Positions 1 to 8,431 of a stretch of DNA of 64,000 bases are shown here, one piece after another. Position 1 is the first letter of the stretch; the number at the start of each line of letters is the position of its first letter. The position numbers were made by a program, and so were the translations under genes. Below the pieces are notes generated by a model. That model made no database searches and had not been told where the DNA came from. It saw nothing but the letters and a program-made list of their open reading frames with translations. The DNA comes from JAFARE01 sp963777285 (GTDB taxonomy: Bacteria > Chloroflexota > Dormibacteria > Aeolococcales > Aeolococcaceae), in the NCBI GenBank assembly GCA_963777285.1, contig CAVZPR010000001.1, positions 372,001-436,000 on the forward strand. The letters run 5' to 3'.

Positions 1-1950
1 GCCGACTACGGTCACTACGGGCCGCTCATCATCCGGATGGCCTGGCACAGCGCGGGCACGTACCGCATCGCAGACGGCCGGGGTGGCGGCGGCAGCGGCG
101 CCCAACGCTTCGCTCCGCTCAACAGCTGGCCGGACAACGCGAACCTCGACAAGGCGCGCCGCCTGTTGTGGCCGGTCAAGCAGAAGTACGGTCGCAAGAT
201 CTCGTGGGGAGATCTGATGATCTTTGCCGGCAACGTCGCGCTGGAATCGATGGGATTCAGGACGTTCGGCTTTGGCGGCGGAAGGATCGACATCTGGGAG
301 CCCGACGAGGACACGTACTGGGGATCCGAGGACACGTGGCTCGGGGACGAGCGATACAGCGGCGACCGAGAGCTCGCCAACCCGTTCGGCGCCGTGCAGA
401 TGGGTCTCATCTACGTGAACCCGGAGGGTCCGAACGGGAATCCGGATCCCCTCGCGGCAGCCAGGGACATCCGCGAGACCTTCGCCCGCATGGCGATGAA
501 CGACGAGGAAACCGTGGCGCTCATCGCAGGCGGTCACACCTTTGGCAAGACGCACGGTGCGGTGAAGGCCGACTACGTCGGTCCCGAACCTGAAGGTGCA
601 CCGATGGAGCAGCAGGGCCTCGGCTGGAAGAACACCTTTGGAAGTGGCAGCGGCGACGACGCGTTCACCAGCGGCCTCGAGGGCGCATGGACCACCGAGC
701 CGGTGCGCTGGGACAACGGCTACTTCGACAACCTGTTCAACTACGACTGGGAGCTGACCGCGAGTCCCGCCGGCGCTAAGCAGTGGACCGCCAAGGACGC
801 ATCGGTGCAGACCGCAGTGCCGGACGCTCACGATCCAGCCAAGCGCCACGCGCCGACGATGCTCACGACCGATCTCGCGTTGAAGCTGGATCCCGTCTAC
901 GGACCGATTTCGAAGCGCTTTCACGAGAATCCGGACGAGCTGGCGGATGCATTCGCAAGGGCCTGGTTCAAGCTGACACATCGCGACATGGGACCCGTGT
1001 CGCGCTACCTGGGGCCGCTCGTCCCAGCGGAGCCGCAGCTCTGGCAGGATCCTGTACCCGCGGTCGAGCACGACCTCATCGGCGCGGAGGACGTCGCGCT
1101 GCTGAAGCAGCGGATTCTCGCGTCAGGCCTCTCCGTCTCGCAGCTGGTCACCACGGCATGGGCGTCGGCGGCGACGTTTCGTGGCACCGACAAGCGCGGT
1201 GGCGCAAACGGCGCGCGAGTTCGCCTCGCCCCGCAACGCGACTGGGAGGTCAACGACCTGCCTCAGCTGTCCCAGGTGCTGCGGAAGCTGGAATCGGTGC
1301 AAAAGGAATTCAACGCCGCTCAGTCCAGCCCGACACGGGTCTCGCTTGCCGACCTGATCGTGCTCGCCGGGTGCGCGGGTGTCGAGCGGGCGGCGAAGAA
1401 CGCCGGGCACGATGTCGCGGTCCCGTTCTCTCCGGGTCGCACCGACGCGTCCCAGGAGCAAACCGACGTGCAGTCGTTCGCCGTCCTCGAACCCACCTTC
1501 GACGGGTTTCGCAACTACCTGAACCCGAGCCAGACGCTGCCGGCAGAGCGCCTGCTGGTGGAGCGCGCCAACTTGTTGACGTTGACGGCCCCGGAGATGA
1601 CTGTGCTCGTCGGCGGCATGCGCGCACTCAACGCGAATGCCGGCGGATCCCAGCACGGCGTGTTCACCCACCGCCCTGAAGCGCTGACCAACGACTTCTT
1701 CGTCAACCTGCTGGACATGCGCAACGAGTGGGCGCCCCGTTCATCCGATGGTCTGTTCGAGTGCCGGGAGCGAGCCTCGGGCGACGTCAGGTGGACCGGC
1801 ACCGCGGTCGATCTGGTGTTCGGCTCGCACTCCGAGCTGCGCGCCATCGCGGAGGTCTACGCGTGCGACGACGCGACGGAGAAGTTCGTGCGCGACTTCG
1901 TGGCGGCCTGGAACAAGGTGATGAACCTGGACCGCTTCGACCTGGGCTGA
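1..1950 (+). CDS. katG: Catalase-peroxidase KatG (5' end outside window)
   Basis: Bifunctional heme catalase-peroxidase that removes hydrogen peroxide in the cytoplasm. The reading frame is open from base 1, and 649 residues are present, so about 85 N-terminal residues lie outside the window. The distal active site is at window codons 12-16 (RMAWH: Arg, Trp, His). The other two members of the Met-Tyr-Trp crosslink are Tyr at 412-414 (in LIYVNPEG) and the first Met of MAMND at 490-492. The proximal heme ligand is His 535-537 in GGHTFGKTHG. Both the N-terminal catalytic and C-terminal heme-less peroxidase-like halves are present. It converges on the next gene, with a strong hairpin between them. 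No Fur-type regulator is visible because the upstream side is cut. Confidence 0.97.
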   Translation, partial: ADYGHYGPLIIRMAWHSAGTYRIADGRGGGGSGAQRFAPLNSWPDNANLDKARRLLWPVKQKYGRKISWGDLMIFAGNVALESMGFRTFGFGGGRIDIWEPDEDTYWGSEDTWLGDERYSGDRELANPFGAVQMGLIYVNPEGPNGNPDPLAAARDIRETFARMAMNDEETVALIAGGHTFGKTHGAVKADYVGPEPEGAPMEQQGLGWKNTFGSGSGDDAFTSGLEGAWTTEPVRWDNGYFDNLFNYDWELTASPAGAKQWTAKDASVQTAVPDAHDPAKRHAPTMLTTDLALKLDPVYGPISKRFHENPDELADAFARAWFKLTHRDMGPVSRYLGPLVPAEPQLWQDPVPAVEHDLIGAEDVALLKQRILASGLSVSQLVTTAWASAATFRGTDKRGGANGARVRLAPQRDWEVNDLPQLSQVLRKLESVQKEFNAAQSSPTRVSLADLIVLAGCAGVERAAKNAGHDVAVPFSPGRTDASQEQTDVQSFAVLEPTFDGFRNYLNPSQTLPAERLLVERANLLTLTAPEMTVLVGGMRALNANAGGSQHGVFTHRPEALTNDFFVNLLDMRNEWAPRSSDGLFECRERASGDVRWTGTAVDLVFGSHSELRAIAEVYACDDATEKFVRDFVAAWNKVMNLDRFDLG

Positions 1951-1974
1951 CCGGCGCCTTCCTCACGAGACAGA

Positions 1975-1999
1975 GGAGGGGCCGCAGCGCGGCCCCTCC
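1975..1999. terminator. Hairpin between convergent katG and secreted-protein gene
   Basis: Perfect 11-bp inverted repeat (GGAGGGGCCGC and its complement) around a 3-base AGC loop, placed between the katG stop and the stop of the convergent gene. There is no T-run on either side, so termination would be bidirectional and not of the classic U-tract type. Assignment rests on position and stem strength. Confidence 0.6.
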
Positions 2000-2016
2000 C
2001 CCTACTCGGCTCGATG

Positions 2017-3654
2017 TCAGCAGGGGTTGGCGAACGGCCCGCTGTTGTAGTCGTTGATCGTGGTCTGCGTGGCCCCGTGGCCGTCGAAGACCCAGTACGT
2101 CTGGCCGTACAGCGATCCGAACTCGGCGGAGCTGCCACCGAAGTTGTCGATCGTGTGCGGCAGGGTGTCGCCCGCTCCCCAGCGGCAGGCACCGTTCTGG
2201 GACACGGTGGAGAAGTAGGGGTAGAAGGCTGCATGGCTGCCGTCGTCGGTGGGCGGCGGGTTGGTGCACCCGGCGCCGGTCAGACGGTTGCACGCCCCAC
2301 CGAAGTCAGACGCTTCGATGCGCGGCAGATCGGCCTCGAACGCCACATGGGAGTACGGCGCGTTGTAGTGAGCGCCCGTGTGCGGGCTGCTGAACAGAAA
2401 CGCGGTCGCGTTGTTGCTCGTCCCGTTGGGCCAGTAGTGATTGTACGAGGTGCCGTCGAAGCCGGGATCGTTCGATGCGACGCAGTAGGCAGCGTCCTGC
2501 CCGGCGGGCGCGACGTAGTTCACGTTGGCGTTCTGTGTGTCGGAGAAGCACCCGGCGTCGTCACCGTCGGCGGCCTCCTGGTCACCCGGGATGCCCTCGG
2601 TGCCGTTGCACAGGCCGGTGTCGGCATCGAGATGCGAGCAGAAGTCGAAGTGGCCTGTCTCGGCGTCCATGGCCACGTTGTAGCTGTGCGCTGCCCAGAG
2701 CACGCGCGTCTGCGGGGAGGACGTGGAGTACATCGGATGGAAGTCGTAGTTGATCTCCTGGCAGGAGGTGCCGGTCGGCTGGAACTTGATCTGCCCGAAG
2801 CCGTTGGCCGCGCTCGCCACCATGGAGCCTTGCGTGTTGCGCGTGTTGTCGACGACCACGGCCTTCAGGCCGTGCGCCGTGTCTCCCAGCGACACGGTGA
2901 CGTTGTCGCCCTGGTTCATGTAGAAGGTGTCGCTGCTGCTGTGCGGATCGCCGGATCCGATGAACTGGAAGTCGTATGGGTTGGGTGGCCCGATGGGCTT
3001 GCCGTTGTGCGTCAGGTAGGCGAAGTTGACGTACTCGATCGAGCCGCCGATCTCAGCGGTGCACGTGGGATTCAGCGTGGTGCCGTTGAAGGGGTCCTCT
3101 GAGAGGCTGTCGATCGTCATCGCCACGCACCACTTGGTCGCGTCGCAACTGAAACCGGCGAACTGTGGTGCGAATCCGGGTGGATAGAACTGCAGCTCCA
3201 TGAACGCCACACCGGGCGCCTTCTTGGTGGTTGCAGGGTTCACGATGTTGCTGTCGCTGTCCGGGGTGCAGGTCGACGTCGACTCCGGGTACGACTGGGT
3301 GTCACACATGGCCATGCCGAACCAGAATGCCGGCGACACCTCGTTGCTGTAGCCCTTCTTGTCGGAGAAGGCCCCGCCAGGCTCCCTGGGCAGCGTGACG
3401 TCGTAACGCATGTGGTTGCCCGAGCCCGGCACGTTCGAGTAGAAGAGCACGGACGGCTCATCGTGGCCGACGTAGTGGCCGAAGGCTGCGTCGGCGTCGT
3501 CCACCTCGGTACAGAGCCGCGCATTGCTGGCGCAACCACGCCAGGAACCCCCTCCATAGCTGTCCGCGGCCCTGGCCGATACCCCGAATGTGGCAACGGT
3601 CGCCGCGGCCAGGCCGCCGACGGTGACGGCTATGAGGACGCGAAGTGATTTCAC
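2017..3654 (-). CDS. Large secreted protein of unknown function
   Basis: The encoded protein has 545 residues. The GTG at 3652-3654 is preferred to the upstream ATG at 3699 because AAGGAG lies 8 bases before it and the protein then opens with a clean signal peptide: basic VKSLR, a hydrophobic core, and cleavage near SARA-ADS. The mature part is rich in Gly, Asn, Ser, Asp and aromatic residues and has many cysteines, often paired in short loops (for example CNRLTGAGC), as in disulfide-bonded extracellular proteins. The last residue is Cys. No catalytic motif is recognisable and I assign no family. It stands alone, convergent with katG. Confidence 0.85.
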   Translation of the reverse strand: MKSLRVLIAVTVGGLAAATVATFGVSARAADSYGGGSWRGCASNARLCTEVDDADAAFGHYVGHDEPSVLFYSNVPGSGNHMRYDVTLPREPGGAFSDKKGYSNEVSPAFWFGMAMCDTQSYPESTSTCTPDSDSNIVNPATTKKAPGVAFMELQFYPPGFAPQFAGFSCDATKWCVAMTIDSLSEDPFNGTTLNPTCTAEIGGSIEYVNFAYLTHNGKPIGPPNPYDFQFIGSGDPHSSSDTFYMNQGDNVTVSLGDTAHGLKAVVVDNTRNTQGSMVASAANGFGQIKFQPTGTSCQEINYDFHPMYSTSSPQTRVLWAAHSYNVAMDAETGHFDFCSHLDADTGLCNGTEGIPGDQEAADGDDAGCFSDTQNANVNYVAPAGQDAAYCVASNDPGFDGTSYNHYWPNGTSNNATAFLFSSPHTGAHYNAPYSHVAFEADLPRIEASDFGGACNRLTGAGCTNPPPTDDGSHAAFYPYFSTVSQNGACRWGAGDTLPHTIDNFGGSSAEFGSLYGQTYWVFDGHGATQTTINDYNSGPFANPC

Positions 3655-3978
3655 CCAACCATCTCCTTCCGGCACCTCCCGCCCGGGCGCCGGTATCAAC
3701 TGTCACTGTGACCGGCAGCCTTGTGCGCAGGCTTGCCGCTCGTTTCTACGAGTGAGCAGCGCCGCCCGCGATCGGGGGTGCGCGCGATGCCGGGCTGCCG
3801 TTCATCCGCGGCATGCGTCTCCAGGCGCATCCCGACGGACCCATCCCGTCGTGCAACGCCGTGCTGTGCTCCCAGGGCGCCAAAAACTCGATCTCCAGCG
3901 GATGAGGTATACGCGCGGGGTACTCGCCGTGTCAACTCGACGCAGCGGCCACCGACAGCGCATGTACAGTTCGGGCAC
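3655..3978. other. Divergent intergenic region
   Basis: This 324-base gap separates the leftward secreted-protein gene from the rightward methyltransferase gene. It must hold both promoters. The only clear structure is an 11-bp palindrome GTCACTGTGAC at 3702-3712, about 48 bases before the secreted-protein start. No small gene is convincing. Confidence 0.5.
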
Positions 3979-4809
3979 ATGGGCGACTATCGCGTGCTGA
4001 ACCGGGCCAACTGGGACGAGCGGGCGCCGGCCCACGCGGCGTCACCGGACTATGGAGTGGAGCGATTCATCGCTGATCCGACCTTCCTGAGCCGGGTGGT
4101 GCGCTTCGACGTTCAGCTGCTCGGCGACATCCGCGGTGCGCGCGGCTGTCACCTGCAGTGCCACATCGGCACCGACACGCTCTCGCTGGCCCGGCTTGGC
4201 GCTCGCATGACGGGCGTCGACTTTTCGAGCGCGTCGCTGAATGAGGCGCGTCGCATCGCATCCGCGACCGGCGCCGCGATCGACTTCGCCGAGTGCGAGG
4301 TGTACGACGCCCCGTCCGTGCTGGATGCGGGGTCCTTCGATCTCGTGTACACCGGGGTGGGCGCGATCTGCTGGCTTCCCTCGATCCGGCGCTGGGCCGA
4401 TGTCGTCGCCGCACTGCTGCGCCCCGGGGGACGGCTCTTCATGCGTGAGGGGCATCCCATGCTGTGGTCGATCGACGAGCTGCGCCAAGACGGTCTGCTC
4501 ACCATCGAGTACCCCTACTTCGAACGGGAGGAACCGCTGGTGTGGGAGGAGGGCGGGACCTACGTGCAGACGGACATGACATTCGCGTCCCGGGTGACGC
4601 ACCAGTGGAATCACGGCTTCGGCGAGATGGTGACCGCGCTGAAGGACGCCGGAATGGACCTCACCGGACTCGTCGAGCACGACAGCGTGCCCTGGGAGGC
4701 CCTGCCGGGACGCATGCGGCGCGGCGACGATGGTGAGTGGCGCCTCGTCGACCGGCCCTGGCGCCTGCCCCTCACGTACACGCTGCAGGCGGTGAAGCGG
4801 AGCGCTTGA
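3979..4809 (+). CDS. Class I SAM-dependent methyltransferase
   Basis: The gene encodes 276 residues. A Rossmann-type SAM-binding segment runs from about residue 57 to 84, with a motif I variant (HLQCHIGTDTLSLARLGA) followed by the acidic residue Asp81 of GVDFS. The segment FDLVYTGVGAICWL near residue 115 fits motif II, and LRPGGRLFMREGHP fits the post-motif III strand. The C-terminal half carries the aromatic-rich insertion seen in small-molecule methyltransferases. The longer upstream reading frame starting at 3721 lacks conserved features, so the ATG at 3979 is chosen. The substrate cannot be told from sequence or neighbours. Confidence 0.85.
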   Translation: MGDYRVLNRANWDERAPAHAASPDYGVERFIADPTFLSRVVRFDVQLLGDIRGARGCHLQCHIGTDTLSLARLGARMTGVDFSSASLNEARRIASATGAAIDFAECEVYDAPSVLDAGSFDLVYTGVGAICWLPSIRRWADVVAALLRPGGRLFMREGHPMLWSIDELRQDGLLTIEYPYFEREEPLVWEEGGTYVQTDMTFASRVTHQWNHGFGEMVTALKDAGMDLTGLVEHDSVPWEALPGRMRRGDDGEWRLVDRPWRLPLTYTLQAVKRSA

Positions 4810-4883
4810 CCTCAGGCGAGGGCGCTCTGCGTGCGCCGGCGCGTACGGCACAGCCGTGAAGGTGCGCAGGCTCGCGTAGGGCG

Positions 4884-5873
4884 TCAGCTCAGCAGAGCGA
4901 CCACCTGCTTCAGCTGCGCCGGGCTGATGTTGCCGCCGGAGCAGATGAGCGCGACATTCTTCCCGGCAACGCGATCCTTCAACTGCAGCGCGGCGGCGAG
5001 CGCCGCCGCGCCTGCGGGCTCCACGAGGTTGCGTGTGCAGGTGATCATCGTCGCCGTCGCCTGCAGCAGGTCGGCGTCGTCGACCAGCACGAAGTCGTCG
5101 AGCAGCTCCCACAGGATGCGCTGCGGCAGCGCGAAGGGCTGACCCGTGGCGAGGCCTTCGGCCACGGTCTGATTGGGCGCGTCGACGAGGCGCCGTTCGC
5201 TCCACGACCTGTACGCCGACGGTGCCTGGCGCGACTGCACGGCGATGACCGCGGCATCGGGCCGCAGCGCGTGCTGCACGATGCAAGCGCCGGCGGCACC
5301 GCTGCCGCCGCCGAGTGGCACGATCACGGTGTCGATGCTCGGCTCCTGCTCGAATATCTCCAGCGTGTGCGTGGCGACGCCCGCGATAAGGTGAGGCTCG
5401 TCGCCGGAATGCACGTAGCGCAGCCCGCCTTCCCCTGCCAGTCTCTCGGCGACGACCTTGGCCTCGTCGAAGTTGCGTCCCTGGAGCACGACCGTCGCTC
5501 CCAGGTCACGGATCGCCTCGACCTTGACGGGATTTGCCGCCACAGGTGCACACACCGTGGCGCGCACGCTGAAGATGCGCGCGGCGTAGGCGATCGACTG
5601 GCCGTGGTTGCCGGTTGATGCGGTGACAACGCCGCGGCGGCGATCCTCCTCGGAAAGCTGCGCGATCAGGTTGATCCCGCCCCGCACCTTGAACGCGCCC
5701 ACGGGCTGGTGGTTCTCGTGCTTCACCCATACGTTCGCTCGCGTGGCGCGGTCGAGCCCCGGATAGCGGTGGAGTGGCGTCGGCCGAAGGTATGGGGCGA
5801 TCGTCTCGCGAGCACGCAGCACGTCCTCGATGACCGGGGCCGCGAGCGTGTCCGCCGTGCTCACCGAGTGCAT
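4884..5873 (-). CDS. Threonine/serine dehydratase-like PLP enzyme
   Basis: Fold-type II PLP enzyme of 329 residues from the ATG at 5873. The Schiff-base lysine is Lys62 in GAFKVRGG, STGNHGQS at 86-93 binds the substrate carboxylate, and the phosphate loop is GGGSGAAG at 188-195. The C-terminal SGGN (near residue 312) contacts the pyridine ring. The length matches catabolic, TdcB-like or hydroxyaspartate-type dehydratases without an ACT regulatory domain, so a feedback-regulated biosynthetic IlvA is unlikely. The reaction would be deamination of L-threonine or L-serine to a 2-oxoacid. An upstream in-frame ATG at 5918 is possible, but its extra residues are not typical. Confidence 0.88.
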   Translation of the reverse strand: MHSVSTADTLAAPVIEDVLRARETIAPYLRPTPLHRYPGLDRATRANVWVKHENHQPVGAFKVRGGINLIAQLSEEDRRRGVVTASTGNHGQSIAYAARIFSVRATVCAPVAANPVKVEAIRDLGATVVLQGRNFDEAKVVAERLAGEGGLRYVHSGDEPHLIAGVATHTLEIFEQEPSIDTVIVPLGGGSGAAGACIVQHALRPDAAVIAVQSRQAPSAYRSWSERRLVDAPNQTVAEGLATGQPFALPQRILWELLDDFVLVDDADLLQATATMITCTRNLVEPAGAAALAAALQLKDRVAGKNVALICSGGNISPAQLKQVVALLS

Positions 5874-5940
5874 GGCGCGCGCAGTATGCCACGCCGGCTC
5901 GCCGCCCGCCGGGAGCATCGCAGCCGTGCCGCCGGATGCG

Positions 5941-6111
5941 TCAGATGGCGATGGCGATCTTCACCCCGATGAGGATCAGCGGCCACAGCAGCACCGCGAG
6001 GATCGCGGAGAGGACGCCGCCGATCGTGCCCAGATGGCCGAAGAAGTGATGTGTCGCAGCCACGATCACACCTATGACCAGCCAGGCAATGGACAGCAGT
6101 GAGAGTCGCAT
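5941..6111 (-). CDS. Small two-helix membrane protein (56 aa)
   Basis: This short frame opens with ATG at 6109-6111 and encodes two hydrophobic segments, roughly residues 3-20 and 29-53, joined by a HHFFGHLG turn with three histidines. Almost every non-turn residue is Leu, Ile, Val or Ala, which is strong evidence for a real integral membrane peptide. There is no good ribosome-binding site. It lies 67 bases before the dehydratase start on the same strand and could be cotranscribed. Its function is unknown. Confidence 0.6.
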   Translation of the reverse strand: MRLSLLSIAWLVIGVIVAATHHFFGHLGTIGGVLSAILAVLLWPLILIGVKIAIAI

Positions 6112-6173
6112 GAACGCTCAGTGTGACAGCCGGTACCTGACCAGACCGCGCGGGCGTCACCCGAGAGACGCGA

Positions 6174-6833
6174 TCAGGAGGCGGCGCCGGCGGCGGGCGT
6201 ATCCAGCTCGACGATGCGGGCCACGACCTGGCGCATCACCTGGCGGTCGAATCCCAGCTGGAAGTGGGATGCGTTCACCTCCACGCACTCCGCGTCGGCA
6301 TCGCGGCACGCGCGCCAGTCGACCACGCCGTCACTCTTGCTGTAGAAGGAGATGTAGGGCACGTGTGCCGGGAACGGGGAGGAGAGCAGGGCCAGCATGG
6401 CGCCGGCGCATTCGCCTTCGAGGCAGTCGGCGCCGAGCGTCTGGCGCACCCCCAGCGCGTTGAGCCGGCTGAGCAGGCGAAGCTGCATCATCACGACGCG
6501 ACTCACCGCCCGCGGATTCGCGTTGGGGCTTCCCAGGGTGATCAGTGCGGACACGAGATGCGGGCTGCGCAGGGTCGCGAGCTTGCCCAGCGTGCCGCCC
6601 CTGCTCCAGCCCACGACGATGGCACGCCGCCCGTGTCGCGACAGTGAGTCGCGCAGGCGCTCCTCGATGCGGTCGACCATTTCCGATGTGCAGCCGACGT
6701 TGAACCCGATTCGCGCTGCGACGGTTGGATGGCCCTGGTCGCGCAGTGCCTGCGACAGCGCGCGCATCGTCCAGTCGCCGGCCATCAGGCCGGGGACCAG
6801 CAGCACCGGTGCGCGCGTCGGGTTCGTGGCCAC
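6174..6833 (-). CDS. Alpha/beta hydrolase (lipase/esterase-like)
   Basis: The gene encodes 219 residues from a GTG start. The N-terminal VLLVPGLMAGDW gives the oxyanion-hole strand. The nucleophile elbow is GWSRGG with Ser78, and the acid and His would be Asp in YSKSDGVVDW and His in ASHFQLGF. It resembles the PGAP1-like or triacylglycerol-lipase-like hydrolases found beside lipid metabolism genes. It starts 5 bases after the enoyl-CoA hydratase stop and is the last gene of the leftward operon 8313-6174. The linkage to a sterol carrier and a CoA enzyme suggests a lipid or acyl ester substrate, which is inference. Confidence 0.82.
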   Translation of the reverse strand: MATNPTRAPVLLVPGLMAGDWTMRALSQALRDQGHPTVAARIGFNVGCTSEMVDRIEERLRDSLSRHGRRAIVVGWSRGGTLGKLATLRSPHLVSALITLGSPNANPRAVSRVVMMQLRLLSRLNALGVRQTLGADCLEGECAGAMLALLSSPFPAHVPYISFYSKSDGVVDWRACRDADAECVEVNASHFQLGFDRQVMRQVVARIVELDTPAAGAAS

Positions 6834-6838
6834 CGCGG

Positions 6839-7630
6839 TCAGCGCCCGCTGAAGCGCGCCGGCCGCTTCTCCAGGAACGCGGTGACGCCTTCCACGAAGT
6901 CACTGCTCCTCGCCGCGTCCGACTGCAGGCGCTCCTCCACCTGGAACTGCGCGGCGAGGTCGTTTCCGGGCGACAGGTTCAGGGCGCGCTTGATCAGCCC
7001 GATGGAGTAGGGCGCCGCGGCGAGCCGTGCGGCCAGCTCGGCGGCGGCCGCCGGCAGCTCCGCGTCGGCCACGACGGCATTGACGAGGCCGATCTCGAGT
7101 GCGCGCTGCGCGTCCACGGCGTCGCCGAGCATCGCCAGCTCCGCGGCGCGCGCGGGACCGACGATGCGTGGCAGGAAGTACGTGCTGCCCGCGTCTGGGA
7201 TGAGGCCGATGCGCACGAACGCCTGCACGAAGGTCGCCGAACGCGCTGCCACGCGGAAGTCCGCCGCGAGAGCGAGCGAGAATCCGGCGCCTGCCGCCGG
7301 GCCGTTGACCGCGGCGACGACCGGCTTCTCCAGTTCACGCATCGCGCGAATCGCCGGCACGTAGTGCTCGCGCAGGTGCATGCCGATGTCGAGGTCGCCG
7401 TCGGCGGCGGCTGCCTTCAGATCCTGTCCGCTGCAAAACGCCCGCCCCGCGCCCGTGACGACGACGGCGCGTACGGACGCGTCGTCTGCCGCGGCCCGCA
7501 GCGACGTTGCGAGCACGTCGAGCAGATCGTCCGTGATCGCGTTCAACACCTGGGGACGGTTCAGCGTCAGCGTCAGCACCGCGCCGTGGCGCGCTTCCAG
7601 GACGGGCTGGCTGGCCACCTCGGTGGACAT
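6839..7630 (-). CDS. Enoyl-CoA hydratase/isomerase (PaaG-like)
   Basis: Crotonase-fold enzyme of 263 residues acting on acyl-CoA. The two oxyanion-hole segments are CSGQDL (66-71) and GPAAGAG (110-116). The hydratase glutamate pair is not present. Instead the segment GLIPDAGSTYFLPR places Asp146 where PaaG-type isomerases have their catalytic acid. This favours a double-bond or epoxide isomerase role, as in phenylacetate degradation, over classic beta-oxidation hydration. No other paa gene is nearby, so the pathway is uncertain. It lies 9 bases after the DUF971 stop. Confidence 0.9.
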   Translation of the reverse strand: MSTEVASQPVLEARHGAVLTLTLNRPQVLNAITDDLLDVLATSLRAAADDASVRAVVVTGAGRAFCSGQDLKAAAADGDLDIGMHLREHYVPAIRAMRELEKPVVAAVNGPAAGAGFSLALAADFRVAARSATFVQAFVRIGLIPDAGSTYFLPRIVGPARAAELAMLGDAVDAQRALEIGLVNAVVADAELPAAAAELAARLAAAPYSIGLIKRALNLSPGNDLAAQFQVEERLQSDAARSSDFVEGVTAFLEKRPARFSGR

Positions 7631-7639
7631 GGGTCGACT

Positions 7640-7969
7640 CTAGCCGCCGTCTCGCGGTGAGGGAGCGGCGTGGCGCATCCCCAGTTCGTGCAGCGTCGCG
7701 TACGTGTAGATGCCGGTGTTGTGGCCGTCGGCCCACACCGCGTTCAGCCCGTAGGCGCCCACGAGCGAGATGTCGGCGAGCTCGTCTTCGCCGGGCCGGA
7801 GCTCGGGATCGGTGGCGAAGCGGCCCGCGTATCCGCCCTCGCCGCGGCACGTCGCGCACGGGCACGCGCGCCGCAGCACCGCGAATGGAATCCGGTGCGT
7901 TGCCCCGTCCGACCACTCGACGAGCAGCGAGCGCGCCGGCTCGTCGTAGTCGAAGCGCAGCGGCCGCAG
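7640..7969 (-). CDS. DUF971-family protein (start codon unclear)
   Basis: A compact domain related to the N-terminal domain of gamma-butyrobetaine hydroxylases. The motif RACPCATCRGEGG carries three cysteines, and the end reads GLNAVWADGHNTGIYTY, both typical of DUF971. The typical first strand (LRFDYDEPARSLLVEWSDG) is encoded upstream of the only available GTG (7877-7879), yet that frame has no ATG, GTG or TTG between there and the stop of the previous gene's frame. I place the start at a CTG (7967-7969), with another at 7958-7960. A 79-residue product from the GTG would lack strand one. The gene sits inside the SCP2 to hydrolase operon. Confidence 0.75.
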   Translation of the reverse strand: MRPLRFDYDEPARSLLVEWSDGATHRIPFAVLRRACPCATCRGEGGYAGRFATDPELRPGEDELADISLVGAYGLNAVWADGHNTGIYTYATLHELGMRHAAPSPRDGG

Positions 7970-7989
7970 GGCCGCGTCGCCGGACGTGC

Positions 7990-8313
7990 TTAGCGCAGGA
8001 CCGACTGGAGCTTCATCGCCAGCCCCATGTCGCCCTTGATCTTGATCTTGCCGCTCATGAAGGCCATGGTCCCGTCGAGCTTGCCCAGGGCGAGGTCGAC
8101 GAAGTCTTCGGCTTTCATGCTGATCGTGATGTTGGGGTTCTCCGGCGCGCCCTGGCCGACGTCTGCCTTGCCGTCCTTGAGCGCGATGTGGTACTGGCCG
8201 CCCTCGTCACCCGCAAGGTCGAACGCGTACACCGCGTTCATGCTGCTGACCTTGGACGGATCGGCCTGTAGCCGGTTGTCGATCTCGGTGAAGACTTCCG
8301 ATGGCGTGGCCAA
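7990..8313 (-). CDS. SCP2 sterol-binding domain protein
   Basis: This 107-residue stand-alone sterol carrier domain has the features NPNITISMKAEDFVDLALGK and GKIKIKGDMGLAMKL, which form the hydrophobic lipid tunnel and final helix. The start is TTG at 8311-8313, supported by AGGAGG 8 bases upstream. The nearer ATG at 8318-8320 is followed at once by a stop. Single-domain SCP2 proteins bind acyl-CoA or other lipids. Its place at the head of an operon with an enoyl-CoA isomerase and hydrolase suggests lipid handling for those enzymes. Confidence 0.92.
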   Translation of the reverse strand: MATPSEVFTEIDNRLQADPSKVSSMNAVYAFDLAGDEGGQYHIALKDGKADVGQGAPENPNITISMKAEDFVDLALGKLDGTMAFMSGKIKIKGDMGLAMKLQSVLR

Positions 8314-8431
8314 CTCACATACCTCCTCTGTGGAGCGGGCGAGGCCCGCTACGGCGCTGCCAGTCTACCGGCTGCGCCCCGGCGGCCGGGCTCGGCGGAG
8401 CATAGGCTTCCTTTAAGGATCGCTTCCGACA

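Noticed and set aside
2014..3102. Long plus-strand frame of 362 codons
   Set aside because: Antisense to the secreted-protein gene; Val/Arg/Gly-rich composition typical of a shadow frame in GC-rich DNA and no motif.
3702..3712. GTCACTGTGAC as another ECF41 promoter
   Set aside because: It contains a GTCACA half, but there is no CGTC 16 bases further in either direction.
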